Source: Streptomyces sp. R41 (lineage in GTDB: Bacteria; Actinomycetota; Actinomycetes; Streptomycetales; Streptomycetaceae). From it: a stretch of DNA of 64,000 bases. A program made the translations under genes and the position numbers. Below the pieces are notes generated by a model. The model was not told the DNA's origin. It saw only the letters and a list, made by a program, of their open reading frames with translations, and made no database searches. Where the stretch lies: assembly GCF_041053055.1 (NCBI RefSeq), contig NZ_CP163443.1, forward strand, positions 3,534,001-3,598,000. The letters are read 5' to 3'. Positions 25,426 through 34,664 of the stretch are shown in pieces. Numbering within the stretch: position 1 is the stretch's first letter; every line of letters begins with the position of its first letter.

Positions 25426-26346
25426 TCAGGCCGAGGCCAGTGCGCGCTCCGGGGCGGGCTCGGGGGTCGCGACGGCCTGGTCGTAGCGGTGCAGGACGAG
25501 GCGGGCCATCGCCGGGTGGTCGCCCAGCGGATCGGCGGCGATCCAGGGGGCGGCCTCGGCGCACTGGGTGGCGAAGCGCCCGGGGGCGGTGAAGTACGAG
25601 GCGACGGCGACCCGGTGGCGGCCGCGGGCGGCGAGGGCGCGCAGGGCCGCGGGGACGGTGGGCGCGGCGGCGGACGCGTACGCCGGGACGACGGGAACAC
25701 CGAGGCGTTCGGCGAGCAGCTGGGCGGTGCGGCGGGTGTCGACCGCCGCGTCGGGGTCTCGGGAACCGGCGGCGGCGAGCACGACTCCGCTCGCGCGGCG
25801 GGCGCTGTCGCTCATTCTGGTGCGCCATCCGGCCTCGACGAGCCGCGCGTACAGCGTCTCCACGAGCAGCGGGTGCGGGCCGAGCGGGGCGGTGACACGG
25901 GTGCGTACGTCGGGCGCGGCGGCCGCGGCCTCGGGGATGTCGTGCTTGACGTGGTAGCCGCGGCTGAGCAGCAGCGGCACGAGGACGGCGTCCTCCTTGC
26001 CGCCGAGGGAGGCGAGCGTGTCGGTCAGCAGCGGCTCGTTCAGCTCGATGTGGCCCAGGTGCACGGACAGGTGCGGGCGCAGCTCGCGGATCCGCTCGAT
26101 CAGGGTGCGTATCGTGCTCAGCGCACGCGGATCGCGGCTGCCGTGCCCCACGAGGACGAGCGCGGGCGGCGCCGGACGGCGCGTGCCGTTGAGCGCGACG
26201 AGGCTGAGCTGACTGCCGAGCTGGCTGGTGATCCGGTTCATGAGTTGCGCCGTACTGTCGAGGTGACTGTCTGGGTGGGCACCACGCGGCGGCCGGCCGC
26301 CGGGGCGGTACAGGGACTCGTCGCGAGGAGGGTTCGACGCCGTCAT
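25426..26346 (-). CDS. Sirohydrochlorin chelatase (CbiX/SirB family)
   Basis: A 306-residue protein with two chelatase-like repeats. The first half has the metal-binding LVGHGSRD (His68) and [13 protein letters not shown]. The second half has the matching AAGSRD but without the histidine, so only one metal site is complete. Family members insert Fe or Co into sirohydrochlorin to make siroheme or cobalamin. Given the siroheme-dependent nitrite reductase at 44-47 kb, siroheme is the more likely product here, but other porphyrin genes are absent. The ATG at 26346 gives a proline-rich N-terminal extension of about 60 residues before the fold. Confidence 0.85.
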   Translation of the reverse strand: MTASNPPRDESLYRPGGRPPRGAHPDSHLDSTAQLMNRITSQLGSQLSLVALNGTRRPAPPALVLVGHGSRDPRALSTIRTLIERIRELRPHLSVHLGHIELNEPLLTDTLASLGGKEDAVLVPLLLSRGYHVKHDIPEAAAAAPDVRTRVTAPLGPHPLLVETLYARLVEAGWRTRMSDSARRASGVVLAAAGSRDPDAAVDTRRTAQLLAERLGVPVVPAYASAAAPTVPAALRALAARGRHRVAVASYFTAPGRFATQCAEAAPWIAADPLGDHPAMARLVLHRYDQAVATPEPAPERALASA

Positions 26347-26559
26347 GGAGCGATCCTGGCGGCAGGAGGTTGCCGGGCCGTTGCGCGGGCATGACGGGTG
26401 TTTTCCGGGGGTTCACCATGGGATGCACGGGGTGTGTGAGCCTTCGTGACCTGCGGGGATACTTCCGCGAGTGAATCTGGTCACTCTGCTGGCCGCGAAC
26501 CGGAGCACCGCGCGCCGCGTCCTCCATGGGCGAGGCCACCTGGGGAGGGGACCGTACCG

Positions 26560-27273
26560 ATGCGCCGTCCGAAGCTGCGTACGTTGCTGAAACCGCGCAG
26601 GCCACGCATGCCACGGCTGCCGCGCACCCGTACCGGACAGCGGCGGGCCGTGCAGGGGATCATGCTGCTGTGCGTCCTGGCACTGCTGCCCTCGACCTGG
26701 ATGTACGTGGTGACGGGCGACCGGCTGCGCACGACGGCGGACGCGCCGCGCACCGAGGTCGCGGTGGTCTTCGGCGCCGGACTGTGGGACGGCGAGCCGT
26801 CGCCGTACCTCGCCCACCGCCTCGACGCGGCGGCGAAGCTGTACCGGGCAGGCCGCATCGAGGTCGTCCTCGTCACCGGCGACAACAGCCGGGAGGACTA
26901 CGACGAGCCGGACGCGATGCGGGCGTATCTGACGAAGCGGGGTGTTCCGGACGGGCGGATCGTCAGCGACTACGCCGGTTTCGACACGTGGGACTCGTGC
27001 GTCCGCGCGAAGAAGATCTTCGGCGTCGACCGGGCCGTGCTGATCAGCCAGGGCTTCCACATCCGCCGCGCCGTCGCGTTGTGCCAGGCGGCGGGTGTCT
27101 CGTCGTACGGCATCGGTGTCGACGCGAAGCATGACGTCACCTGGTATTACGGGGGTGCTCGGGAGGTGTTCGCGGCCGGGAAGGCCGCGCTGGACGCGGT
27201 GTTCAAACCGGATCCGCGGTTCCTGGGGCCCAAGGAGTCGGGGGTTGCTCGGGCGTTGAGTGCGGGGCGGTAG
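26560..27273 (+). CDS. SanA/YdcF-like (DUF218) membrane protein
   Basis: A 237-residue protein: a very basic N-terminus, one membrane segment (about residues 28-48, [18 protein letters not shown]), then a DUF218 domain with [31 protein letters not shown] and SQGFHIRRA motifs. SanA-like proteins are linked to envelope barrier function and vancomycin sensitivity; the reaction is unknown. The ATG at 26560 follows GGGGAGGGG by nine bases; an in-frame start at 26446 lacks this and would add an unlikely 38 residues. Confidence 0.86.
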   Translation: MRRPKLRTLLKPRRPRMPRLPRTRTGQRRAVQGIMLLCVLALLPSTWMYVVTGDRLRTTADAPRTEVAVVFGAGLWDGEPSPYLAHRLDAAAKLYRAGRIEVVLVTGDNSREDYDEPDAMRAYLTKRGVPDGRIVSDYAGFDTWDSCVRAKKIFGVDRAVLISQGFHIRRAVALCQAAGVSSYGIGVDAKHDVTWYYGGAREVFAAGKAALDAVFKPDPRFLGPKESGVARALSAGR

Positions 27274-27290
27274 GGGGGTGCTGGGGATGG

Positions 27291-27343
27291 TTTTTCGCCC
27301 CCTCCGCCCCTACCCGTCCCGTACCTGGGGGCTCCGCCCCCAG
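27291..27343. repeat. Copy of dispersed intergenic repeat (inverted)
   Basis: It starts TTTTTCGCCCCCTCCGCCCC (the reverse complement of the tails at 19137 and 35477) and ends with the CTGGGGGC/GCCCCCAG hairpin (27325-27343). It lies 18 bp after the SanA-like gene and may act as its terminator. Confidence 0.75.
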
Positions 27344-27424
27344 ACCCCCGTATCGCGCTTCGCGCTCGTCCTCAAACGCCGGACGGGCTGAAAGCCCTCA
27401 CCGCGGGCCATGCCCGGCCGGGAG

Positions 27425-27468
27425 GTCACCGTCCCGGGCGTGTAACGCTCGCCTCCCCGGCGCGTAAC
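27425..27468 (+). promoter_or_regulatory. Candidate GlnR-type half-sites before the nitrate reductase gene
   Basis: GTCAC at 27425 and GTAAC at 27442 and 27464. The last two are exactly 22 bp apart, the spacing of equivalent half-sites in GlnR boxes (GTnAC-n6-GAAAC-n6 repeated). The b-half-sites are poor. GlnR control of nitrate reductase is established in S. coelicolor. Confidence 0.4.
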
Positions 27469-27491
27469 ACGGCCGACGCACGCTGAGCGGT

Positions 27492-29687
27492 ATGAACACC
27501 ACCGCGACGCCCACCCACTGCCCGTACTGCGCCCTGCAGTGCGGGATGAATCTGACGCCCGCGCCCGGCGGGGGCGTCGAGGTGAGCGAGCGCGCGGACT
27601 TTCCGGTGAACCGGGGAGCGCTGTGCGGCAAGGGCCGTACGGCGCCCGAGCTGCTCTCGTCCCGGGTGCGGCTGACCTCCCCACTGGTCCGCAACGCGGG
27701 CGTTCTGGAGCCCGCGACCTGGGACGAGGCGCTCGACCGGATCGCCGAGGGGCTGTCCCGCACGCGTACGGAGCATGGCCCGGACGCGTGCGGGGTGTTC
27801 GGCGGGGGCGGACTGACGAACGAGAAGGCGTACGCGCTCGGGAAGTTCGCCCGCGTCGTCCTCGGCACCTCGCAGATCGACTACAACGGCCGCTTCTGCA
27901 TGTCGTCCGCGGCGGCGGCCGGCATCAGGGCCTTCGGTCTCGACCGGGGGCTGCCCTTCCCGCTTGAGGACATCCCGAGGACCGGCTGTGTGATCCTCGT
28001 CGGCTCCAACCTCGCCGAGACGATGCCGCCCGCACTGCGCTATCTCACCGAGCTGAAGGAGAACGGCGGCACGCTGATCGTCATCGACCCACGCCGCACC
28101 CGTACGGCCGAGCAGGCGGACCTGCATCTGGCGCCGCGCCCGGGCACGGACCTGGCGCTCGCGCTGGGGCTGCTCCATCTGATCGTCGCCGAGGGGCGTA
28201 CGGACGAGGAGTACATCCGGGCCCGTACGAGCGGCTGGGAGGAGGCGCGGGCGGCCGCCATGGCGCACTGGCCCGAGTACGTGGAGCGGATCACGGGGGT
28301 ATCCGTTCCTCAACTGCGGGAAGCCGTACGGCTGTTCTGCGAGCCGGAGGCCGCCATGGTGCTCACCGCGCGCGGGCCCGAGCAGCAGTCGAAGGGCACG
28401 GACACGGTGGGCGCGTGGATCAACCTCTGCCTGGCGACGGGCCGTGCGGGGCGTCCGCTGTCCGGGTACGGCTGCCTCACCGGGCAGGGCAATGGACAGG
28501 GCGGACGCGAACACGGCCAGAAGGCCGACCAGTTGCCCGGCTACCGCAAGCTGACGGACCCGGCGGCGCGCCGCCATGTGGCCGAGGTGTGGGGAGTCGA
28601 CCCGGACTCGCTGCCGGGGCCCGGGCGGAGCGCGTACGAGCTCCTCGACGCGATGGGGACGGACATCCGTTCGTTGCTGTTGATGGGATCGAACCCGGTG
28701 GTGTCCGCACCGCGCGCCGCGCACATCGAGGAGCGCCTGAAGTCCCTGGACTTCCTGGCGGTCGCGGACGTCGTCCTCTCCGAGACGGCCGCCCTCGCGG
28801 ACGTCGTCCTGCCGGTGACGCAATGGGCCGAGGAGACGGGCACGACGACGAACCTGGAGGGGCGGGTGCTGTTGCGCCGCCAGGCGATCACCCCGCCGGA
28901 AGGGATACGCAGCGACCTGTACGTCCTGCACGAAATCGCCGCCCGGCTGGGCGTGGAGAAGGGCTTCCCGACGGATCCGGAGGAGGTCTTCGAGGAGCTG
29001 CGCAGGGCGAGCGCGGGCGGGGCGGCGGACTACTCGGGGATCACCTACCGGCGGCTCGTGGAGGAGAGCGGGGTGTTCTGGCCGTGCCCGGCGCCGGCCG
29101 GCGCGGAGGGCCCCGGCGACTGCGAGGACGCCTCGCTGGACGTGCTCCCGGACGACCCGGCCGAGGACGTCTCGTCGGCCGTGCTCCCGGACGACCCGGC
29201 CGAGGATGACATCCCGGGCGGCGTCCACCCGGGCACCCCCCGCCTCTTCCTCGATCGTTTCGCCACCGAGGACGGCCGGGCGTGCTTCGTCCCGGTGTCC
29301 CATCGGGCGGCGGCCGAGGAGCCGGACGACGAGTACCCGGTCCTGCTGACCACCGGCCGTGTGGTCGCGCAGTACCAGTCGGGGGCGCAGACGCGGCGGG
29401 TCGACGAGCTGAACGCCGCGGCGCCCGGGCCGTTCGTGGAGATGCATCCGCGGCTGGCCGAGCGGCTCGGGGCGGCGGACGGGGACTCCGTAGCCGTCGT
29501 GTCACGGCGCGGGCGGGCCGTCGCACCGGCCCGCATCACGACCACCATCCGCCCCGACACCGTGTTCATGCCCTTCCACTGGCCGGGCGAGGGCCGGGCC
29601 AACACCCTGACCAACCCGGCCCTCGACCCGATCTCGCGGATGCCGGAGTTCAAGACGTGCGCGGTGCGGGTGGAGTCGGTGAAGTAG
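27492..29687 (+). CDS. nasA: Assimilatory nitrate reductase catalytic subunit (molybdopterin oxidoreductase)
   Basis: A 731-residue Mo-bis-MGD enzyme that reduces nitrate to nitrite in the cytoplasm. The N-terminal [4Fe-4S] ligands are Cys10, Cys13, Cys17 and Cys45 (CPYCALQC, then GALCGKG). Cys136 in NGRFCMSS is the expected Mo ligand of Nas/Nap-type enzymes. Further MGD-binding motifs (LVGSNLAETMPP, GSNPVVS) and the C-terminal molydopterin-dinucleotide domain (LLTTGRVVAQYQSGAQTRR) are present. No signal peptide, consistent with assimilation. A linker near residues 550-575 carries a duplicated LPDDPAED. Product nitrite would go to NirBD encoded at 44-47 kb. Confidence 0.9.
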   Translation: MNTTATPTHCPYCALQCGMNLTPAPGGGVEVSERADFPVNRGALCGKGRTAPELLSSRVRLTSPLVRNAGVLEPATWDEALDRIAEGLSRTRTEHGPDACGVFGGGGLTNEKAYALGKFARVVLGTSQIDYNGRFCMSSAAAAGIRAFGLDRGLPFPLEDIPRTGCVILVGSNLAETMPPALRYLTELKENGGTLIVIDPRRTRTAEQADLHLAPRPGTDLALALGLLHLIVAEGRTDEEYIRARTSGWEEARAAAMAHWPEYVERITGVSVPQLREAVRLFCEPEAAMVLTARGPEQQSKGTDTVGAWINLCLATGRAGRPLSGYGCLTGQGNGQGGREHGQKADQLPGYRKLTDPAARRHVAEVWGVDPDSLPGPGRSAYELLDAMGTDIRSLLLMGSNPVVSAPRAAHIEERLKSLDFLAVADVVLSETAALADVVLPVTQWAEETGTTTNLEGRVLLRRQAITPPEGIRSDLYVLHEIAARLGVEKGFPTDPEEVFEELRRASAGGAADYSGITYRRLVEESGVFWPCPAPAGAEGPGDCEDASLDVLPDDPAEDVSSAVLPDDPAEDDIPGGVHPGTPRLFLDRFATEDGRACFVPVSHRAAAEEPDDEYPVLLTTGRVVAQYQSGAQTRRVDELNAAAPGPFVEMHPRLAERLGAADGDSVAVVSRRGRAVAPARITTTIRPDTVFMPFHWPGEGRANTLTNPALDPISRMPEFKTCAVRVESVK

Positions 29688-29763
29688 GGGTATCGGTCGG
29701 GGTGTCGGCATCCCGGGCACGCGGCGCCGCCGTGGGGCGGGAGGCGCGGGCCGGGGGGATCGC

Positions 29764-31848
29764 ATGGCTCAGGAGTCCGGCTACCGCTGGGGGCATTCGG
29801 GGCTCACCGCCGACTTCGACCTCGACGGTGACACGCCCCGGCTGGTCCGGCTGGCACGCCCCGGTGACGGTGACGTCAAGGACGCCGCCGAGGCCGCGTT
29901 GCCGCTCGTCGACGTGACACTGTTCGGCGTCGGCACCGGCTGGTCCGGGCCGCGCTTCACGGGTACGGCGCTGGGGCCGCGCCTGAGGCACCGCGCCCAC
30001 TACGCCACATACGGCGACTCCTGGCACCACCTGACGGTCGAGCTCCTCGATCCCGCGAGCCGGTTGGCGGTGTTCGTCGAGTACTCCTCGCCGGACGGTG
30101 TGCCGGTGCTGCGCTCCCGCGTCCGGCTGCGCAACGACTCGGACGTGCCGGTCACCGTGCGCTCGGTGAGCAGCCTGCTGCTGGGCGCGCTGCCCTCACC
30201 GGACGTGCTCGACGTGCACCGGGCGCGCAACGACTGGCTCGCCGAATGCCGTTGGTACGGGGAGGAGTTGCGGGAGTCCGTGCCCGACGTCGGGCGGGAG
30301 TTCCACGGGCACGACGGGCGGGCCGGGATACGGCTCGCCGGGCGTGGCAGCTGGCCGACCGACGGTCATCTTCCGATGGGCGCGTTCACCGACCGTACGG
30401 ACGGGCGCTGTCTGCTGTGGCAGGTCGAGTCCGCCGCGAGCTGGCTGTGGGAGACGGGCGAGGCGGACCACCACACGTATCTCTCCCTGAGCGGCCCGAC
30501 GGCGGACGACCACCAGTGGCGCCAAGTCCTGGGTCCTGGTGAGGAGTTCGCGTCGGAGTACGCGGCCCTCGCCCTCGGTGACGGCTTCGACGGAGCGCTG
30601 GCCGCGCTGACCTCGTACCGCCGTCTCCTGCGCCGCCCGCACCCGGACCACGAGCGCCTCCCCGTCGTCTTCAACGACTACATGAACACGCTGATGGGCG
30701 ACCCGACGACGGAGAAACTTCTGCCGCTGATCGACGCGGCGGCCGAGGCGGGTGCGGAGTACTTCTGCGTCGACGCGGGATGGTACGACGACGAGGCCGG
30801 TGCCGGGAGCGGGACCGCGGCCGGGGGCTGGTGGGACGGCGTCGGCGCCTGGCTGCCGTCGGCCCGGCGCTTTCCCGGTGGCTTCGGGGCCGTGCTCGAC
30901 CGGATCCGGGAGCGCGGGATGGTGCCGGGGCTGTGGCTGGAGCCGGAGGTGGTCGGGGTGCGCAGTCCGATCGCGCGCGAACTGCCCGACGAGGCGTTCC
31001 TTCGGCACGAGGGCGGGGTGCGGGTCACCGAACAGGGCCGCCACCAGCTGGACTTGACCCATCCCGCGGCCCGCGCCCACCTCGACGGGACGGTCGACCG
31101 GCTCGTCGGCGAGCTGGGCGTGGGCTACCTCAAGCTCGACTACAACATCACCACGTCGGCACCCGGACACCTCGCCCACTCCCGCGCCTGGCTCGGCTGG
31201 CTCTCGTCCGTCCTGGACCGCCACCCCGGTCTGGTCCTGGAGAACTGCGCCTCGGGCGGCCTGCGCATGGACGGCGCGTCCCTCGCCGTCACCCAGCTCC
31301 AGTCCACCTCGGACCAGCAGGACCCTCTGCGCTACCCGCCGATCGCCGCCGCCGCGCCCACGGCGGTGCCGCCGGAGCAGGGCGCCGTGTGGGCGTACCC
31401 GCAACCGGACTGCACCGACGCCGAGATCGCCTTCACCCTCGGCTCCGCCCTGCTCGGCCGCGTCCACCTCTCCGGCCACCTCGACCGCATGACGTCCGGT
31501 CAGCTCGCCCTGGTACGGGAGGCGATGACCACGTACAAGTCGATACGGGCCGATCTGCGCACCGCGCTGCCCTTCTGGCCACTGGGCCTGCCGGGCTGGA
31601 CGGACGACTGGGTCGCGCTGGGGTTGCGGACGCCGGTCGCGGGGCCGACGTATGTGTTGGTGTGGCGGAGGGGCGGGGACACCGCCGACCGGCTCCTGCC
31701 CGTAGCCCACTTGACGGGCCTGGACGAGGTACGCGTCGAGGTGCTGCACCCTTCGACGCCCAGGGGTTCGGCGGAGTGGGACGGGGCGGGGGTGCGGGTG
31801 CGGTTGGGCGAGGTTCCGGCGGTGATGCTGATACGGGTGACGTCGTAG
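29764..31848 (+). CDS. Alpha-galactosidase (GH36)
   Basis: A 694-residue glycoside hydrolase of family GH36/GH-D. A beta-sandwich N-terminal domain is followed by a TIM barrel with FNDYMNTLMGDP, the FCVDAGWYDD motif, WLEPEVVG, nucleophile Asp459 in YLKLDYN and acid/base Asp517 in STSDQQDPLRY. It would release terminal alpha-galactose from oligosaccharides such as raffinose or melibiose. No signal peptide is visible, so it probably acts inside the cell on imported sugars, though no sugar transporter is adjacent. The ATG follows a GGGGGGAT ribosome site. Confidence 0.92.
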   Translation: MAQESGYRWGHSGLTADFDLDGDTPRLVRLARPGDGDVKDAAEAALPLVDVTLFGVGTGWSGPRFTGTALGPRLRHRAHYATYGDSWHHLTVELLDPASRLAVFVEYSSPDGVPVLRSRVRLRNDSDVPVTVRSVSSLLLGALPSPDVLDVHRARNDWLAECRWYGEELRESVPDVGREFHGHDGRAGIRLAGRGSWPTDGHLPMGAFTDRTDGRCLLWQVESAASWLWETGEADHHTYLSLSGPTADDHQWRQVLGPGEEFASEYAALALGDGFDGALAALTSYRRLLRRPHPDHERLPVVFNDYMNTLMGDPTTEKLLPLIDAAAEAGAEYFCVDAGWYDDEAGAGSGTAAGGWWDGVGAWLPSARRFPGGFGAVLDRIRERGMVPGLWLEPEVVGVRSPIARELPDEAFLRHEGGVRVTEQGRHQLDLTHPAARAHLDGTVDRLVGELGVGYLKLDYNITTSAPGHLAHSRAWLGWLSSVLDRHPGLVLENCASGGLRMDGASLAVTQLQSTSDQQDPLRYPPIAAAAPTAVPPEQGAVWAYPQPDCTDAEIAFTLGSALLGRVHLSGHLDRMTSGQLALVREAMTTYKSIRADLRTALPFWPLGLPGWTDDWVALGLRTPVAGPTYVLVWRRGGDTADRLLPVAHLTGLDEVRVEVLHPSTPRGSAEWDGAGVRVRLGEVPAVMLIRVTS

Positions 31849-31864
31849 CCGCCGTAGCCGTCTC

Positions 31865-31894
31865 AGCTGGCTTAGCTGGCTTAGCTGGCTTAGC
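31865..31894. repeat. 9-bp tandem repeat (AGCTGGCTT x 3.3)
   Basis: Three perfect copies and a partial fourth, 17 bp after the alpha-galactosidase stop. It is non-coding. The rest of 31849-32015 has no gene I can support. Confidence 0.85.
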
Positions 31895-32015
31895 CGTGGG
31901 CAATCGTGCCGCCAGGCGCGGCGCCCGTCCCAAAGAGAGCGGCACCCCGTACAGCGCCGGGCCGCGCGACCCACCCCCGACGGCGACCCAGACCCCCGCT
32001 GCCCACACCCCCGCC

Positions 32016-32435
32016 TCAGCCCCCCGAGCGCCACTCCCCACCCTCAATGAGCTTGCCCCGCCTCCGCAACCGCGCGGCGACGCCAGGCGCGGCCACGTAC
32101 ACCCAGGCCCGCACGACCGACCCGTCCGCGCGGGTCACATCCCGCACCACGCGCTCGTACAGGTTCCGCGGGTCACCCACCACGTACTCCTCCAACCGAT
32201 CGAGCGCGGCGAGCAACTCCCCGTACGCCTCGGGCAACGCGGTGACCACCTCCCCGCACACGACACCCCCGGGCTCCTCCACGGCGTACGGATACCCGGG
32301 CCCGTCGTACAGCACGGCCCCCCGCATGCGTCCCGGTTCCTCGGACTCCGTACGCCCGCGCAGAAACAGGTCGTGGTTGTGCTCGCCGGGACGCAGGGTG
32401 CCGTAGACGAAGAAGGGCAGTTCCACCTCGTTCAA
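32016..32435 (-). CDS. Gamma-glutamylcyclotransferase-like (GGCT) family protein
   Basis: A 139-residue protein with the GGCT-fold signature FVYGTLRPGEHNH at the N-terminus and a conserved glutamate-rich middle (LDRLEEYV). Family members cyclise gamma-glutamyl amines or peptides, but many bacterial ones have no known substrate. The start is probably TTG at 32435: it overlaps the cutA stop and is preceded at the right distance by GGAGGAGGAGA. A GTG at 32426 is the alternative. Coupling to cutA is thus likely. Confidence 0.8.
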   Translation of the reverse strand: MNEVELPFFVYGTLRPGEHNHDLFLRGRTESEEPGRMRGAVLYDGPGYPYAVEEPGGVVCGEVVTALPEAYGELLAALDRLEEYVVGDPRNLYERVVRDVTRADGSVVRAWVYVAAPGVAARLRRRGKLIEGGEWRSGG

Positions 32436-32758
32436 GAAGCGGTCTCCTCCTCCAGCCAGCGCAGATAGTCCGCGCTCCCCCGGACGACCGGCGTCGCGAC
32501 GATCTCAGGGGTGTCGTAGTCGTGCGCCTCGCGCAGATACGCCTCCAGCGCGTCGTACCGGGCGCCCGTCGTCTTGAACAGCACCTGCCACTCGGCTGCG
32601 GTCTCGACGGCCCCCTTCCAGCGGTAGACCGACGTCACCGGCCCGGAGATCTGCGCACAGGCCGCGACCCGCGCCTCCACTGCGCCGCGGGCGAGGGTCT
32701 CCGCCTTCGCGACGGCGTCGGTCGTGGTCAGGACGGTGAGCCAGTTCGCCGTGGCCAT
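32432..32758 (-). CDS. cutA: Divalent-cation tolerance protein CutA
   Basis: A 108-residue CutA1-like protein: VLTTTDAVAKAETLARGAVEAR at the N-terminus, the conserved CAQI and SVYRWKG segments, and the terminal YDTPEIV motif. CutA1 forms trimers related to PII proteins; links to copper tolerance exist but the molecular role is unclear. The ATG at 32758 follows AAGGGAGG; an in-frame opening upstream adds 28 unlikely residues. It forms a two-gene unit with the GGCT-like gene and is divergent from the M4 protease. Confidence 0.93.
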   Translation of the reverse strand: MATANWLTVLTTTDAVAKAETLARGAVEARVAACAQISGPVTSVYRWKGAVETAAEWQVLFKTTGARYDALEAYLREAHDYDTPEIVATPVVRGSADYLRWLEEETAS

Positions 32759-32961
32759 GATCGCCTCCCTTTCGGTCCGTTCCGGAGGCCTCCGGCACAG
32801 GCCTTTGCAGAAACGATTCTCACCCCTCACACACCCACACACATCCGCCAGTAGACGCTATGGACATGCCATGTCATGGACCTTTAAATCTGAGTCAACT
32901 TCAGCGCCGCCCCCACGCGCGCCCCCCCCACGCGCCCCGAGGCGCCTTCCCTAGGAGACCG

Positions 32962-34605
32962 ATGAGTCGGATACGACACATCCGAGGTTCCCGTTTCGCC
33001 ACCGCCGGCATAGCCGCGACCACCGCCACGCTGATGGCCGCCGCCCTCGCCCCCACCGCGAACGCGGACGCCAGGCCGAGCCGGACCACCGCGCTCAGCA
33101 ACGCCGCGTCGGTGCTGACCGCCCAGGCCGCGCGCCTGGGCCTCACCTCGGCCCAGGGCACCAGCGTCCGCGACGTGGTCGTCGACGCGGACGGCAGCCA
33201 GCATGTGCGCTACGACCGGACGTACCATCAACTCCCCGTCCTGGGCGGCGACTTCGTTCTCCATCTGGCGCCGAACGGCTCGTACCGCAGCGCGAACCGG
33301 GCCACGAAGCGCGACATCTCCGTACCGACGATCACCCCTGCCGTGCGGGCCCCGCAGGCCGCCGACCTGGCCACGAGCGCGCTGCGCGCGGTGAACGCCG
33401 GCGAGCTGCTCCGCCAGGTGACGGCCAAGCCCCAGCTCGTCGTCGACGCCCTGCACGGCGCGCCCAAGCTGGCCTGGCGCACCGACGTGGCGGGACAGGA
33501 CTCGCTGGGCAACCCGGTCGCCCGCACGGTGTTGACCGACGCCCGCACCGGCCGCCAGATCGACGCGTGGGACAGCATCGAGACCGCGAGCGGCGACGGA
33601 AAGTCGCTGTACAGCGGAACGGTCCCGCTGGAGACGACGCTCTCCGGGTCGACGTACCAGCTCAAGGACCCGACGCGCGGGAACACGTACACGGGCGACG
33701 CCGCGAACAAGACGGACCTCTGCGTCCTGGGGATCTGCGTCAGCCGCGCCCCCGCGACCGTCTTCACCGACGCGGACAACCACTGGGGCACCGGCGCGAC
33801 GGCCGACCGTTCCTCGGCCGCCGTCGACGCGCAGTACGGCACCAACGAGACCTGGGACTACTACAAGAACGTCCACGGCCGCAACGGCATCGCGGGCGAC
33901 GGCAAGGGCTCGTACAACCGCGTGCACTACGGCACCAACTACAACAACGCCTTCTGGGACGACAATTGCTTCTGCATGACGTACGGGGACGGTGACGGGA
34001 CGACGCTCGGCCCGCTCGTCGCGCTGGACGTGGCGGGGCACGAGATGTCGCACGGCGTCACGTCGAAGACGGCGGCGCTGACGTACTCGGGCGAGTCCGG
34101 CGGCCTCAACGAGGCGACCTCGGACATCTTCGGCACGATGGTGGAGTGGTACGCGAACAACTCCTCCGACCTCGGTGACTACCTCATCGGCGAGAAGATC
34201 GTCCGCTCGGGCTTCGGCAAGACGGCCCTGCGCTACATGGACAAGCCGTCCAAGGACGGCAACTCGGCGGACTGCTGGAGCAGTTCGGTGGGGAACCTGG
34301 ACGTGCACTACTCGTCTGGCGTGGCCAACCACTTCGCGTACCTGCTGTCGGAAGGCAGCGGCGCGAAGACCATCAACGGCGTCAGCTACAACTCCCCCAC
34401 GTGCAACGGCTCGACGGTGACGGGCATCGGCCGGGACAAGGTCGGCAAGATCTGGTATCGCGCGCTGACGGTCTACATGACGTCCTCGACGAACTACGCG
34501 GGCGCCCGAACGGCCACCCTGAACGCGGCGAAGGACCTGTACGGGGCGGGCAGTACGGAGTACAACGCCGTGGCTGCGGCCTGGTCGGCGGTGGCGGTGA
34601 GCTGA
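32962..34605 (+). CDS. Secreted M4 family (thermolysin-like) neutral metalloprotease
   Basis: A 547-residue prepro-enzyme. Residues 1 to about 37 are a signal peptide (basic start, hydrophobic stretch, cleavage near ANA-DA). An FTP/PepSY-type propeptide follows to about residue 210, then the catalytic domain with zinc ligands His360 and His364 in GHEMSH, catalytic Glu361 and third ligand Glu384 in GLNEATSD. The NGVSYNSPTCNG region and C-terminal helices complete the M4 fold. The ATG follows TAGGAGACC. It is exported and degrades extracellular protein. The 203-bp upstream region contains an AT-richer stretch with overlapping CATG-type dyads near 32865-32880. Confidence 0.94.
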   Translation: MSRIRHIRGSRFATAGIAATTATLMAAALAPTANADARPSRTTALSNAASVLTAQAARLGLTSAQGTSVRDVVVDADGSQHVRYDRTYHQLPVLGGDFVLHLAPNGSYRSANRATKRDISVPTITPAVRAPQAADLATSALRAVNAGELLRQVTAKPQLVVDALHGAPKLAWRTDVAGQDSLGNPVARTVLTDARTGRQIDAWDSIETASGDGKSLYSGTVPLETTLSGSTYQLKDPTRGNTYTGDAANKTDLCVLGICVSRAPATVFTDADNHWGTGATADRSSAAVDAQYGTNETWDYYKNVHGRNGIAGDGKGSYNRVHYGTNYNNAFWDDNCFCMTYGDGDGTTLGPLVALDVAGHEMSHGVTSKTAALTYSGESGGLNEATSDIFGTMVEWYANNSSDLGDYLIGEKIVRSGFGKTALRYMDKPSKDGNSADCWSSSVGNLDVHYSSGVANHFAYLLSEGSGAKTINGVSYNSPTCNGSTVTGIGRDKVGKIWYRALTVYMTSSTNYAGARTATLNAAKDLYGAGSTEYNAVAAAWSAVAVS

Positions 34606-34664
34606 TCCGCCCGCCCGGCGGTGGGCGGTCACCCATGGGCAGGCGCCGATAGGATCGCCTGCCC

